Shown: one piece after another, positions 31,600 to 44,500 of the stretch
How the letters are laid out: the number at the start of each line of letters is the position of its first letter
Position numbering within the stretch: position 1 is the stretch's first letter
From: Turritopsis dohrnii
Lineage: Eukaryota > Cnidaria > Hydrozoa > Anthoathecata > Oceaniidae
NCBI GenBank assembly: GCA_027922465.2
Contig: BQMF02000267.1
Location: forward strand, 417,175-481,174
Length of the DNA stretch: 64,000 nt
Direction of reading: 5' to 3'
Notes under the pieces: generated by a model
Databases searched by the model: none
What the model was told of the DNA's origin: nothing
Seen by the model: the letters and a program-made list of their open reading frames with translations, nothing else
Made by a program: the position numbers and the translations under genes

Positions 31600-32051
31600 T
31601 AGGGATAACTGACGTTTATTGCGATCTGCGATACAGGCGATAGGGTGACGAAAAATTTGGGTCTAATTTTTTGGGAGGACGGGTCTATGACGTCATCAAT
31701 ATATTTGATCAACGATATCTCCGTAACGGTTGGTCGTAGCAAAACGATCCCATACACTTTTTGATCGGTTTTTCGAGATCTACAACATGGGCACACTTAT
31801 TATTGCCAATTCTTTAATTTTAATTTTCGTGAAATCTGAAGATGACGCAACGCATACTGAACACTGGCCTGTCAAACTTCGTGAAGTTCGTCAGGGGTAC
31901 CTTTCCGAGTAGGCTTGTCTGGTATGGTAACTGCTGCGGTAGTGTAACCCTGTTGAGTCGTAACATGAACAACAGGGCCTAAAACAATACCAAATAAAAA
32001 ATAAAAAAATAAAATAACATGGGCGGCGAGCGACGCCGCCTTGGCGGCTAG
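31600..32051 (+). mobile_element. Helitron fragment, 3' end
   Basis: Ends in a perfect 7 bp hairpin GGCGGCG-AGCGA-CGCCGCC (32022-32040), then seven bases and CTAG (32048-32051), the canonical Helitron 3' terminus. Upstream, gggataac...cgtttattg...gatacagg recurs in the next copy. The 5' end is missing, apparently cut by the LINE at about 31575-31600. No Rep/helicase ORF. Confidence 0.65.
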
Positions 32052-32677
32052 TCTATATATTAATAGCCGATTCTCTGTCTGTTTGCTTGTCTGTCACGCA
32101 AAATGGTAGGTGAGTTGTGAGAGAAATTATTTCTTTTTTTGTGTGCGACGTCAGTGCAAAACAAATACATTGCAACCCCAACCGAACGTGACTTTTTTGG
32201 CTGGTGAACAAATAGGGATAACGTTTTTATTGTTATTATTATTAATTTTATATTCCAAGGAACACCATTGACTTGGCTTTGAAAACATTACATCAACTAG
32301 ATACAAAGAAACCAACTGATTAAACATTTTGCACAAAAAACAGCGGTAGCATAACATGGTAACATGTTCAGTTTGCCAGTGTTGTATCCTTTTCTCCTCC
32401 CATGTGATCTTTTTAAGAAGAGAAACCATTTACGCGACAATAAACGGTTAAGTTTCGAACATGAAAGATTTGAAACACAAGGAACGTATTTGTCTTCATG
32501 TGCAAACAAGCTTTATTAAGCAATAAAGCCAGCATGAGATGAACTTAAAACATTCCAGGAGCCATTAGAATTGAACCTCAGAGCCGTTAATAAGGAAATA
32601 TGGCGTTTATTGGAGTCTGCGGGGTGATACAGGAGCAGGTGGACATGGGCGGCGAGCGTCGCCGCCTTGGCGGCTAG
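32052..32677 (+). mobile_element. Non-autonomous Helitron, complete (626 bp)
   Basis: Starts TCTATATATTAATAGCC directly after the CTAG of the previous copy and ends with hairpin GGCGGCG-AGCGT-CGCCGCC (32648-32666), seven bases and CTAG (32674-32677), followed by T. TC start, 3' hairpin and CTAG|T are the standard Helitron signature. No coding capacity. Confidence 0.75.
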
Positions 32678-32679
32678 TT

Positions 32680-35180
32680 AATACAATAATTGAGGAAGGA
32701 ATTGTTTTTGTTATATGTCCCTCACTGTTACTGTCAAAAAGATATCTTAACATAAAATAGGTGCTTGGAGATTAGATTTGTATCCAAGTTCCAAAATCCA
32801 AATTTGTAAAATATAGCAATACATCTAGCAATACATCTTTTGATGTTCATTTTTATTAATGGGTCATTTATTACTATGTGAAATATATCTTTACATTATA
32901 TAGTTGTACCTGAATTTTATTGGTTTTTTAACCTTCTTGTTTATCATACACACTTTTTTATGAGCATAGACTTGTTTCAAGCAGGGTCAAGTATTCTTAA
33001 AATTAAAGGGAAAGAAGGGTGAAATTATTAACATTATTTTATATAATAATAGTTTGTTTATTTGGTCTCTTTATTTTGAACATATTTTTAAATGCTACTC
33101 CTGTGAAACATATCCTTATAAAAGAAAGCACGTATTCAAACAAAAAAAACACTAGAAACATTACATAGGTCGTTCCCACAAGACCTCCTGTAGTAAACAT
33201 AACACTTGTGTATCCAAATCAAAAACAGAAATAACTATGCAACACTATTCTTCTGATATTTCGTAAAACAATTCCTCGATTTTCATTCTCACATAACGTT
33301 TTTTTTTTCGATTTGGCAAAGTTTGTGGAAAAAAATGTCTTCTGAAAACTTTGTTTAAAATCGAAACTAATAAAAAGACTTCCCAAAAGTACTTCTATAA
33401 TTTAAAAAAAAATAAGAAACCCAAAAGAATAGAAACAGAAGATATCCGGGGGAATATAAAGTCCTGCGGTTTTCTTGGAATTTACATGTTCTCGAGAATG
33501 TCAAAAATGAAAATGAATGGGATTAAGTACACAACTTTTGTGTGAACCAAAAACATAGTTGCAGTAAAACAATCGATAAATGTAATAAGAAACTTTTGTC
33601 TTCGTGGGATTTTTTTCAAAAGATTACTAGCAGGTGGGGTTGAAATAAGAATGTCCGGGGTGGAAAAAATCGAAAAATTAATTAGCGTCAATTATGCACC
33701 AAAGGGTAACCAGGTTAATATTACTGATTGATTTTCAATTTGAAACAACTTCTTTCAGAAAAAATGAACTCCTTAAAAAGGTTGCAAACAGGCAGTTTTG
33801 TTGTGGCACCACTCCCCGGCTTTGTTATTCTATAGATCCTTTAATTCTTTCATAAAGAGCTAAGTTTTGAGAAGTCATATGATTTTGATTCCCTTCTTGA
33901 TCGCATGAAGCACCAATGTTGTTTGTTTTGGACTCGCCAGAATTTACGATTCTAAAAACTACCATTTTTAAAAAGCAATTCTCGCAAAGTGATAAGCTCA
34001 AAAATTCAAGGTTTCCAGTGGAACGAAAAAAAATTGAAATTTTTCAACTTTCTATTTTTTTCCCTTTTTAAGTCAGAAATGACGATATTTAAATTTTTCT
34101 GCTGAATCTGCTATTTTCTCCTGGAATTTTATCTTTCCGCAGAAATTCTAAACACACACAATATGTGAATTGATCAGGGTAGTGGACATGTAATTGAAAA
34201 TATCACATATATTTCTGTAACAAAGCAAACGTCCTCAGTTCTGGAAATTGCGTTATACTGATATTATCCTTTATAATTTCCAAGATTCACGCCTTATTTT
34301 CTTACAAACCCGCTAATAGTTATGAATTCTTCTTCTTCTGGAAGTAGTTGTTGCAGTGGTTATGTTCCTTTTCATAACGTAGACGTTCTTTTATTGCATT
34401 ACAGATTAAATTCCACATTGAATGTGCAACCTAAATTTCTCGTCTTCTTCAAGATTTCAGCTCTTTAAGTTACTTATTTACTTACATCAAACCTAACTTC
34501 TACTATTTTTTGGGTGTTTGAATGTTTCATGAAAAACATCAATACTACCACAAAAACACGTATGGGAGTTTGTTGACATGACTTGAGACGCGTATCAACA
34601 CAACTGTTAACTGATGAACCAGCTTAGCCACGATTTTATTTTTTCAAGACGAGACGATGGCTAATAACTGGCAAATTCAAAATCAGCAACTTCTAATTGT
34701 GCGTTGTACAAATTTTTATAAATATTGCAGAACTTTCTAAGTTTGATCCAAAGTTGGCTCGAATTACACATTTCTGGTCAAATCTGAAAAAATGACTCAA
34801 AAATTCGTAATCAGCACCTTTTAAGGGGGTATTAGCCTCAAAAATCTGAAATTTTTCAAAAATCTAAAAAGGGCCTTTTCAAGTATTTTGATGTATGGGG
34901 AATACGATGAGAAGGTTTTTGGGACTGCTATTATCTAATAAATTGCCCAAAATCTCATTTTAAAATACCTGATATTGTTCCAAGATTCTTAGCAACGCCC
35001 TTAGCAACACCTTTTCCCCCTGAAAAACAGTCAAAATTAGTCCTAATCCAGGAGAAAAAAAAGTTGGCTTAAATTTTGCTTAATTCGAACAATCGAAGCA
35101 AAGACATCCGTGAAAAACGTTTTGCCTCGTTATTTTGAAGCAGATATTTTTACTGAACTGACTGTGAATATACATCTCTT
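32680..35180. other. Unassigned AT-rich DNA
   Basis: No gene recognised. Homopolymer A/T tracts near 33300 and 34030. A ~50-base block at about 34708-34756 (acaaatttttataa...ccaaagttggct) has an imperfect direct match at about 36365-36410, either side of the Mutator-like gene; it may mark an older element. Confidence 0.35.
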
Positions 35181-35183
35181 TAC

Positions 35184-36287
35184 TTGAAGAATAGTTGGAA
35201 AATGGGAAGTTATGACAGGGTCAAACAGTCTACAAAGTATTTTAAGAAGCGAAAGGGCTTTTGTAAGAAGAAGGATGATGGTGTAAATATTGTAAATAGT
35301 ACTGAAATTGGTGTAAATAAGGAGTTGGATGATGTAAATAATGAAGAAACATTTTCCGTAAATCAAAATGGTGAACATTCTAAGAAACAGTCGATATCTT
35401 CAAAAAAAGTACAAAATATACGTATGATAGACAGTAAAGTAATTACTGGATACAGACTTATTGATACTGAGGTGTTGTCTAACATTTTCAAGGAGCTGGG
35501 CTGCCCTCACTGTTACAAAAAACATTTGTTGTTGACTGAAAAGAGTAAACAAAAGAAAGCCTTCTCTTCAATGCTAGTTTTAAACTGTTCGTGTGGCTAC
35601 GTTAGAGAGTTTTATTCTTCAAATAAAAGTGGAAATGGATATGATGTTAGTAGAAGGATGGTGTATGCTATGAGATAAATGGGACAGGGTCACTCCGGCA
35701 TTGAAAAATTTACATCATTAATGAATACGCCGAAACCAATGGATATCATCTTGAAACTGAAACCGATGTATGCAGAATTGACATCTGATGAAATGATTCA
35801 AAAATGTCTCCATGGAAAAACCCAGAATCAAAATGAAAGTTTTAATGCTATGATTTTGGAACGTTTACCGAAGTCGACTTATATCTCATTGAAACACCTG
35901 CGGTTTGGCGTAAATGATGCGATTAGTAATTTCAATATTGGTCGAAAAGCAAGTGTGTTGTTATATGAAAAGTTGAACATGATTCCTGATCTGTATACAT
36001 TAAAAGGTTGTAACGATTTGAATAGGAGGCGAGTAAGTGTCGCAGAGTACAAAAACTCTGAACGTGTCAAATTACGCCGCAAAATGATCCGTGGAAAGCG
36101 TTACCATACCCAAGACTGTAATGAACAATCTGAAGGAAAACTTTATAAGGCTGGTGGATTTTATTTTGCTATTACTCCTCAAAATTTCAGACATTTAGCA
36201 GTAAATTTAGTTGACGCTAAGCAACCTCGTAACCATAGCAACCGATTAAATTTTTTTTCATTTTTGGAAATGGTTTTTGATTTATGA
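35184..36287 (+). pseudogene. Mutator-like transposase, internally deleted, one in-frame stop
   Basis: Two same-frame segments (35184-35678 and 35679-36287) separated by a single TAA at 35676-35678. The first has a lysine-rich start, a C2C2 zinc motif (GCPHC...LNCSCGY, about 35500-35600) and SRRMVYAMR; the second opens with GQGHSGIEKFTSLMN and continues with CLHGKTQNQNESFNAMILER and LNRRRVSVAEYK. These match the N-terminal and C-terminal ends of a transposase family annotated as Mutator-like in animals. Between TPKPM and LKPMYAEL the family normally has several hundred residues holding the DDE catalytic core; here it is gone with the frame kept. The product could not transpose but could still bind DNA. 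Confidence 0.6.
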
Positions 36288-36289
36288 TC

Positions 36290-38560
36290 AATTTATCCAA
36301 TAATCATGATTATATGGAGAATATTGTTGGAGATAATATTTTGAGGTTAAATGTGATCGGCGCAAAAATTTTTGAAATTTGAAGTACTTTCCAAATTTGG
36401 TCCAAATATGGCCTACGCATATCCATAACTGAAAGGGCGCTATTTCCTTTTTGCATCAACCCCTAATGTATCTGCCATATTTTTTACTGTTCGCTCTTCA
36501 TCATGGAGATAAAAAATAACCATAATCCTAACCCTTAACCCTGACTCTAAAACATCCCGGACGGAGACCACTCTGCGAAAAGAAAATAGCACCACTGAAA
36601 GAATAGTAATTTTTGTTAGTTTTCTTGAAATGTATCCTATCAATGTAATGTACAATTTAGTTATATTGCGATTCAAAGACCTTATTACTTCAAATGTCCA
36701 AATACCAAACTGTGCTCCCTTGCCTCGTTTTGATGTGATAATTTGATGAACATTATCAGAAATTGGCCCATAGCAAATTTCAGTTATGAAAAACTTAATA
36801 TCAAGTAATGTCACAATATAAAAAACAAAACAAGGTCGGGTTTGAAAGTCTGATAACGTGTATTTAAAGATTTGATTTTGTGAATGTGGGATGGAGATAG
36901 AAAAGAGAAGGAAAACAAAATACTTTATGAATCAATCATTTCCAGTTCTTTTATGCATAAGTACAGATTCAAAAAAATTCCGACATTCATAGTCGCAAAA
37001 AGAGCATGAATAAAAATGATCTATTATAAAAAAAATAGCTTTTTCGAATGCATAAAGAAACACTGGGAAGTAAAACCAACAAGAAATACATTACAGACAT
37101 CTTTTAAACTTTGCCAAAACGTTCAGGTAACTTAACCCAGATTTAATGAACAACATCTAGTTTTATGTTGCAAATTGAAATGTCAATCAACAAAACTCAA
37201 TTTGTATACATAAAACATTCTTGAATTGGTCACATGTTCCTTTCAAATGAACGGTAACCGATTTGAATCAATGTTTCCTGACCACATATGCTGGAGTCAC
37301 ATTTGTTACTCCTGTCTTCGTTCAGCAGTTCCATTGTTTCAAGTGTACCAGATATTCCACGACTATAGTGATTCGTCTCAATTCATAAATTGATATCAAT
37401 TACTCTTGATATTCCTTATACACCTGAAATAGTAAAACCAACAGACAAATTATTAAGAGCATAAATTTCCCATTCACGATACTAAGCAAAATCATTATAT
37501 ATTTAACAAAATTATTCAACATAATTATGTGTTTTATTTCATTCGCTTGTGTATACATAATTCACAACACAACATTCACACAGGACATCTGTTTATTTAT
37601 TTAACATAATTATATAATATTTTATGTATATATATAATTATAATTATATGCAGTATATATATTAATTACATAACTGTAATTTAAGAAATAATTCAAGTAG
37701 CATTATGTAAAGTAATAACAATTACACAAAAACAAATTAACTGATTTGTTTCTTTTGCTCTCTTCATTGTTGTTTTCTTTTAATTATCTTATCCAATTAA
37801 AGAATTTGGAAGCTGTAGCTATTTTAACTTCAGTTATTTCTCTAGAATTTATAAAATTTCACCCAGACACATGTATTAAATACTACAATGGAGTTGACTT
37901 ATTGAATTCCAAATCAGAGAATATTTTACAATATGGATAAAATATTATATTGTTTACATTTTTTGTTGTTAAGCAGTCCAATTTCAGCATAAAATGAAAA
38001 TTCATTTCCATGAACAATAATAAGCTTGCAATAAGAATTCAAAAAAGGTATATAAATCTCTAAAAGGACCCATGTGAATAAAACTTTATGGGGCATAATA
38101 GTGTGGTGTCAGCCTCATAAACATACACATTTACATTAGATTTTATCACATCATTGGACTTTTATGTCTTGTTTTGTGTTGTGTGTGGAAATAAAAACAG
38201 TTAGGTGGATCAAAATACAACACGAAGTTGAATAAACATGGCTTAAAGATAGTAGTAGCTATATAAATATGGAGAAGAAATAACAGCTTTATCTTTTATT
38301 CCCTCACAGATACACACAGCTTGTGAGCATAGATGCACTTTCAGAGGCTTTGATCTGAATTTAAATTTTCAAAAGTATCAACAAGCAATATTCTCATTAA
38401 CTTACAATATTAATTATCGTAAAGGATAGGAGGTATTCCTGGTTTCCCAGTTGGAAGTTCATAACAAACCTCGGAGCATTCGGAGATTTCTCGGGGGAAA
38501 ATGTCTACTTAACTCAAAAAAGCAACCACTTTGTTTTGACCGCCACCGTACAGATCAACA
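36290..38560. other. Unassigned AT-rich DNA
   Basis: No convincing gene. TATA-type low-complexity DNA at about 37600-37690. A short telomere-like phrase (cctaacccttaaccctgac) occurs once near 36525 and does not repeat. Confidence 0.4.
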
Positions 38561-38567
38561 GTTTTGC

Positions 38568-38792
38568 CTAAACGCTATACCCTGAACACTTATGAGCTTG
38601 ATCAACCATATTATTATCTACCTCAAAATTTCCGAAAATCAAAGGTAAGTGAGCCAAGTCGCACTTTTTGTATGACTCTGTAGGAGGTTGCATCCAGTTA
38701 CGGCAGCCGAAATGCATCACTCTGTTAGTGTTTGATGACAATATTTGATCTTGCCAAATGAGCTCCGTTCCGCTAAAAGCTACACTCCGCAA
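38568..38792 (-). other. Possible exon of unknown gene
   Basis: A 74-codon open stretch on the minus strand with three cysteines (HFGCRNWMQPP, YKKCDLAHLP, AHKCSG). The segment YKKCDLAHLP is faintly like the C-x-LA-x-xP box of transferrins, but no iron ligands can be placed and there are no neighbours to support it. Treat as an unplaced exon candidate. Confidence 0.18.
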
Positions 38793-38962
38793 TAAATACA
38801 GTTTTTAAAAATACATCTTTTATTTATCACAATGAATTATTCTTTCTAGTTTTTAACACAAGACCCGTGGAAGAACAGAAATTTTGTAAATATGTATAAT
38901 GTATATATTGCTAATTTTTGAATGGTCATCCTGCATTTAAAAATTCGTAAATAATAATAACA

Positions 38963-39259
38963 AGTAAGTAAGTAAGTAAGTAAGTAACGGGAGTTTTTAG
39001 TCCTTGGGCTTCCATCCGTAATGGTTAGTTCTTCCGCTCGCCGACTTGCAACTATTAGTTGACTTACCGCCAGAGATACGTATAGCATTGCTCTAACTTG
39101 CCCGAAGGCCAGTGTGCAGTCAGTCGATGGCTCCTAATGGTCTGACACGCTGTTTTTAAAGCGCATCGGAGTGATGTATTGAGATACGACATGACTGGAC
39201 TCGAACACGGGCCGCAGCGGTTGCACTCAAAGGTACTAACCACTACACCATCGCTGCAC
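38963..39259 (-). mobile_element. tRNA-derived SINE
   Basis: On the minus strand the element starts near 39259 with a tRNA-like head: A box TGGTGTAGTGGTTAG and B box GTTCGAGTCC. It ends in a (TTAC)n tail (38963-38987 on the + strand as aagtaagtaag). A 10-base target duplication aataataaca flanks it at 38953-38962 and 39260-39269. No ORF; copied by a LINE in trans. Confidence 0.85.
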
Positions 39260-39742
39260 AATAATAACAGCAAGTTGTAACTGAATTTCAACGAATGCAA
39301 TATGAGCCTTATATCGCTTCTATTAAAATTTTCATACCTTAAACTACGCCTGATTCGTACATGAAAAAGAATATCTTTACATTCATTTCTAAAAGTTTCA
39401 TCTCCATATATGTGGGAAGTCATGGGGAGTTAGCGTTTAAGAACTGTCTATAAAGTAAACGTAAAAGTTTGACGTTCATTTCTGTTACTGCGACTGTAAA
39501 CACGATGTTTTACGGCATTTCAAGGTGTTCTTAACTGCTTTTATTAAATATACAATAAACCAATCAAGGTTAAGGTAAAGGGTTTTTTCATAGTTTAATT
39601 AACGTTTTATAGAAGTCCTGGCTTCTTGTAGGTTACATACGACAGGGTAGTCTTGTGGTAGGGGCTTTAAATGCTCTAGGACCTCCTTCGCAGGACCCTC
39701 ATTGATAACAGTACCTTAAGGTGCAGAAGAGGATATCCTGGG

Positions 39743-40175
39743 AAACATTCGTAAATAATAATAATAACATGTGACTGCATTGTTAGTGAAAAATTTTAAT
39801 TACCATCACACAGTTACTACTATTTAGGTACTTCTTATGCATTTAATATTTCCATTAACTTCACTTTTGAATTGTTCGAATTTCCTTAATTTTACCTTAT
39901 TTATATCCTTTGCAAAGTCGCTATAGTCCAAAAATAGCTTATTGTAATAAAAAGCACAGAAAACATTCGTAAATAATAATATTAACATGTGACTGCATCG
40001 TAAGTGAAAAATTTTAATTAACATCGCACAGTTACCATTATTTAGGTTTTTCTTATGCATTTGTTATTTCCATTAACTCCATTTTTGAGTTGTTCGGAAT
40101 TCCTTAATGTTACCTTTGAAATATATTTATATCCTTTGCAAAGTCGCTATAGTTATTGCAATAAAAAGCAAAGAA
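39743..40175. repeat. 218-bp tandem duplication
   Basis: aaacattcgtaaataata... from 39743 is repeated from 39961 with about 88% identity by eye (shared phrases include catgtgactgcat, gtgaaaaattttaatta, tttatatcctttgcaaagtcgctatagt). The same attcgtaaataataataaca word flanks the SINE at 38944, so it may be a common element tail. Confidence 0.7.
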
Positions 40176-40363
40176 AACCAGGACTTCCTGATCGCAGATG
40201 CAAGTTAGTAGAAACAATGAAAATCATTAGCCAGTAGAGTTCTAATAAAGCAGTTTTGCCACATTGGGTGCAAAAAGGTTTCCCACTTCAACAAAAACGT
40301 TTCAATCCCTAAAGCATACTTTTGTAATGCAGCATATTAAAAATAAATGCTTGCCTGGAAAAC

Positions 40364-40371
40364 TATAAAAG
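40364..40371 (+). promoter_or_regulatory. TATA box of the receptor gene
   Basis: TATAAAAG, about 30 bases before a plausible start near 40395. A short leader exon would end at a splice donor (GTGAGC from 40425), with an acceptor tttttag ending at 40625, 18 bases before the ATG. The leader-intron arrangement is inferred. Confidence 0.5.
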
Positions 40372-40643
40372 CTGAACTTAAAGAACATAAGAACAGAGGA
40401 ACTACTTCTGCATCAGACCAGTAGGTGAGCTATTCCTTAATATTATTGTTATCTTAATGCTTTGCAATGAACGCTATAGGAGTTTTGAAGGCGAAGCCAG
40501 TTTGCTTAATTTAAATACACTGATAATTACAGACTGCTGAACATCCTTCCTGGGTATGTAGCTAAGACGAACTTCACTGAAAGATATCGTTCGCATATGA
40601 CATTTTAAATGATCTTGCTTTTTAGATCTGCTAATTTTCAAAA

Positions 40644-41534
40644 ATGGTACACACAGTATGGATACTTAAGGGTCCAGTACTGCTCGCAGTTGCTTCAATT
40701 GGAAATGTGATTGTGGTTGCAGTATGGCGACGCATATTAAAGAGAGACAGGGCATACAGTCCAGTTTTTTTCATTCTGATTCCAATTTTGGAAATGATTA
40801 CCCTGCTCTTTGTATCAGTCAATGATGTCAGTTTAAATGTTTGGCCATGGTTGCGCAATACACGTTCTTATAACTTTTATTATTCATATGTTGGTGAGCC
40901 ACTTTGTACATTTGCAATCAATTCCGTAACGGCTGTACTGGCTTTTCTGTCTGTTCAACGGGCTGAGATGACATTGAGACCTTTAAACAAGTTCAAGCGA
41001 AATATTCCAAGAGAAACCAATATTATCATTGCAGTTGCATTGGTCTGGACAGGTTTGCTTTCGATACCAATCTTCTTTAAGAATAAAGTTGTCGAGAATA
41101 AGGGAATATTCAACACGACTTTTACAAATGGCTACACAAAGAATCACATCTTTGCAAATCGTTGCATTTTGGGTGCCGCTGTACCCTGTATCATAATCGC
41201 CATCTCAAACTTGCTGTTATGTTGCAAGAAGAAGTCAGACGTGGAACCTGAAAAATCGAAATCATCCAGAATTTCCAAAACAGATCACCAGGCTGTTTCT
41301 CGTATATTATTATTGGTTACCATTTCAACTCTATTCTTCAAAGGAGCTCGATGTACGTTGGGCTGCATCAAATTCGTCACATCGTTTGATAAAGAAACGA
41401 AAGCTACCGTTAGATTCTGGCAAACTGTTCCAATTATCATCGATTCTTCAATTTGCATCTTGCTTTACAGCATACCCAGTAAAAAGTTTCGATTGGAATT
41501 GAAAGTTTGTTTTTGCGTAATAAAGTGGATGTAG
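40644..41534 (+). CDS. Rhodopsin-type (class A) G-protein-coupled receptor, 296 aa
   Basis: Seven hydrophobic segments in one exon. TM1 has the GN signature (ASIGNVIVVAVW, N21). TM3 holds the disulfide cysteine (C88) and ends in SVQRAEM, an altered DRY box that keeps the arginine (R106). TM4 has the conserved W135. Extracellular loop 2 has C174, the probable partner of C88. TM6 lacks the CWxP motif, and TM7 has SSICILLYSIP in place of NPxxY. A short N-terminus suggests a small ligand such as a peptide or amine; no ligand can be named. Lineage-specific intronless receptors of this sort are abundant in cnidarians. ATG context AAAATGG is good. It is the only confident host gene in the window. 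Confidence 0.8.
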   Translation: MVHTVWILKGPVLLAVASIGNVIVVAVWRRILKRDRAYSPVFFILIPILEMITLLFVSVNDVSLNVWPWLRNTRSYNFYYSYVGEPLCTFAINSVTAVLAFLSVQRAEMTLRPLNKFKRNIPRETNIIIAVALVWTGLLSIPIFFKNKVVENKGIFNTTFTNGYTKNHIFANRCILGAAVPCIIIAISNLLLCCKKKSDVEPEKSKSSRISKTDHQAVSRILLLVTISTLFFKGARCTLGCIKFVTSFDKETKATVRFWQTVPIIIDSSICILLYSIPSKKFRLELKVCFCVIKWM

Positions 41535-44500
41535 CATCGTAAGTCCCAATTGAATGGACTTTCTGCTTCAGCAGCTTTACTTGGTTTCTGTGCTGGTGTA
41601 TAGTTATATCGTGTTTCTTTTCGGGTTTCTTCAAAAACATTTGCGAGGTTGAGTGGTTTCACGAATTCTTGCACTATAAATTCATTGATTTAGTTAAAAG
41701 AAATGTTTTCTAAATAATCATTACAAAACTGTCGATGTATGAAAAACGGATACATGTTTACACTTCATCGATCGAGTATTGAGAGAAATCTGCCATTATT
41801 TGTTACCAAGTTGAACTCCAATTTCGATCCACTTATAATTCCCTAAATTCCCTAGAACTTGTATTAATCTTTTACAACTATTTGGTGAAAAGCTCAACAT
41901 TCTTTTTTATTTATCTCCATAATAATAATCGCAATAATAGAAAGCTGTAAATTATCGTCATGACAGCAAGTGATCTTTCATCATCATTTGGGTCTCTCCC
42001 GATCTCTACAAATTTTAGTAATCGACCTTTCCCGAATTTCTGTTTAAACTGTGAAAGGCGGCCGAGTATCACATCTAACCTCGTTTTGATGCGTTCCATT
42101 CTCCCACTGATTTTATTACTCTATAACTTAATAGTCTTTATATTATTCTTTTATTACCAATTTTTATTTCCATAATATAAAGCAGTTAGAATATTAAAAG
42201 CGAGGTTAGACACGACAATTCGGCCAAGCATTTTCTCAATATTATGTTCGTATAAAATATCAATAAACCCTGTAATGCTGCCAAATAGCTATAAAGCTTT
42301 GTTATGTTATGAGACCATATGTATATGATAGTTCTGTTTTCTTCAAATTATTTATTTACATAATAACGTCCATCCATTATAGACGAGTTTTCAATGTTAC
42401 TTGCTTATACCCATGCAATTGATCAAGTGTTAATTAATTTCCAGAAAGCCATAAAGACAATTTTGTTGAAAATTTTCAGCAAAGGAGTGCATTTCTATGG
42501 AAGTGTGCACACTTTTTAAATACAAATGCTCTTCATCGCGGTGACTAAAACGATTTTACGGGTTGGGAAGCTTTATGTCATTGTAATTAACAGTAAATAA
42601 ACAAACAATTTCTTAAAGTATATAAAGCAGTTCATTGCCTGTAAGAATGCGTTGTGCACTGCTACAAATGATATTCTTTCTCATCTTGTAAACATGGCGA
42701 ACTTAGAAACATTTCTAAATTGTTCTAGGTATGCATTCATTATCAGGGTGGTTTTACTATTGATTTGATGGTATTCCGAAAAGAAGGCATACTGAAAAAT
42801 TAAATAAACCTGGTTACAATTTTTGTCTTTTTTGACCTCAACATCCTTTTTAAGCTTTGTACTTTGTACTTTGTACAAAATTTGACAATTGGTGTAAGCA
42901 TCAACTATTATTGTTATAATGCAGCTTAATTCCATTTCAATTCCCCGTAAACACAAATTCAAAGCTAACTTCCTTCAGTCTTTTACTTATGTTAAGTTAA
43001 AGTTGAATCTAGGCATGTTAATGAGCCTTGACATTAGGCGAAACAGATAAATTTCATAATAAAACATCGTTTAGCAACGATATTTTTCGTTCCGTACTGA
43101 ATAATTTTCGAACAAACAGACAGACAGTCTTAACACTCTTACCAATTGAATTTCTTCAAATTACACTGGGACTTTGAAAGATTGTTTCATTATATTATGA
43201 TCTATTGGTTAGATAGCCTGCATTAGTTGAAGTACCCATTCGCATGATGTTAATGAGTGTACTCATCCACCAATTTTCAACCAGCTAAACGTTTCGGTTG
43301 ATCCTTTCTCCAAACCGTCTGAAAAAACAAAGCATGTCATGTAGCTTGGCATCACTGACCCAAATACATTTCAACTAAAGGTTTAAAGCAAAAATCGGTC
43401 AATGAAATGCATTTGAAAGTCAAAAGTATAAAATATGCAAGTGATGTTAAAAAAACAAGAGGCCATGTTGCACTGTGAAGCAAAGTGGAAAACTTTTTCG
43501 CTCAAAGAAGGTCAAAATAAGAATTCCTGAATGATAACTAAAGTGACAGTGACTAAGGGTATAAGAAGACAGGTGCCATCTCACAATTGACTGCATGTAC
43601 CAGTATATATCTTGGAACAAAACTTAATTCAATAAAATCTTAATCTTAGAAAGTTAAGGATGCAAATCATTCACTCAAATATTAGTGTTAATAGACTATA
43701 ACTTTTGTTAGCCTTTGTGTAACCGAAATAAAACAAAGTGATGGAAAAAAAGTACTTACCAAAACCTCATTTGTAGTTGGTTACACACAAAATTAATCTT
43801 ATAAAAAAGAACTTTCACATACAGTTTTATCTATACTATCTAAGGACATCTTTTCCAATGAAAGAAAATATAATGGACTTTAAATTGAATTGAATGCAAA
43901 TCTGATTTCCAATAAATAAGAGTTTGTATTAAAGTTAAAAGAAGTTAACTCTTTAAAAAGGTTTAGGGTATACTTCACAAAATTGCATGAAGACATTGAT
44001 TGTCATTATCATAAGTGGCTCAAAAACGAACATCTTGCACACATTACATTTATATGAATTTTGAAAAGAATTGACTATAGATTAAGTATATAATTAATGA
44101 AGACATGTTTTTAAAATATATTCATATTATTAAAACAAAGTTTTTCGTAAGTAAACTTAAATCATTAAGCTTAAGAAAATAAAAGAAACTAGTGGTCTTT
44201 AAGAAATACAGAGTTAAGAATAATTGACGACAAGTGTCGAAATCAAAACAAATATATAAATGTGATTGACTATAGATAAATAAAGAGACTCATGATGATT
44301 CCATATGGGTAATTTTTTCATTAGAATATTCAATGAATAGACAATATTCCATATGATATCTTATTATACTAATTTGCGTTGTGCATCCCACTTTTATTTT
44401 AGAGAGTGATATATTTACTTTTATTTAACGGTCAAAACCTTCTTATTTTTTCCCTTTTCGTCGTAAAACCACGTAGCGGCGACAGACACTTTTTTAATGT

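Noticed and set aside
34708..36412. Terminal inverted repeats around the Mutator-like gene
   Set aside because: The matching blocks are in direct, not inverted, orientation and only about 70% alike.
36520..36545. Telomere-like cctaacccttaaccctg
   Set aside because: A single short irregular occurrence inside unique DNA, not an array.
36440..36814. A 124-codon minus-strand ORF
   Set aside because: No motif, low-complexity composition and no flanking signals; likely chance.
38568..38792. Transferrin gene exon
   Set aside because: Only one weak box (C-x-LA-x-xP) fits; no ligand residues or further exons found.
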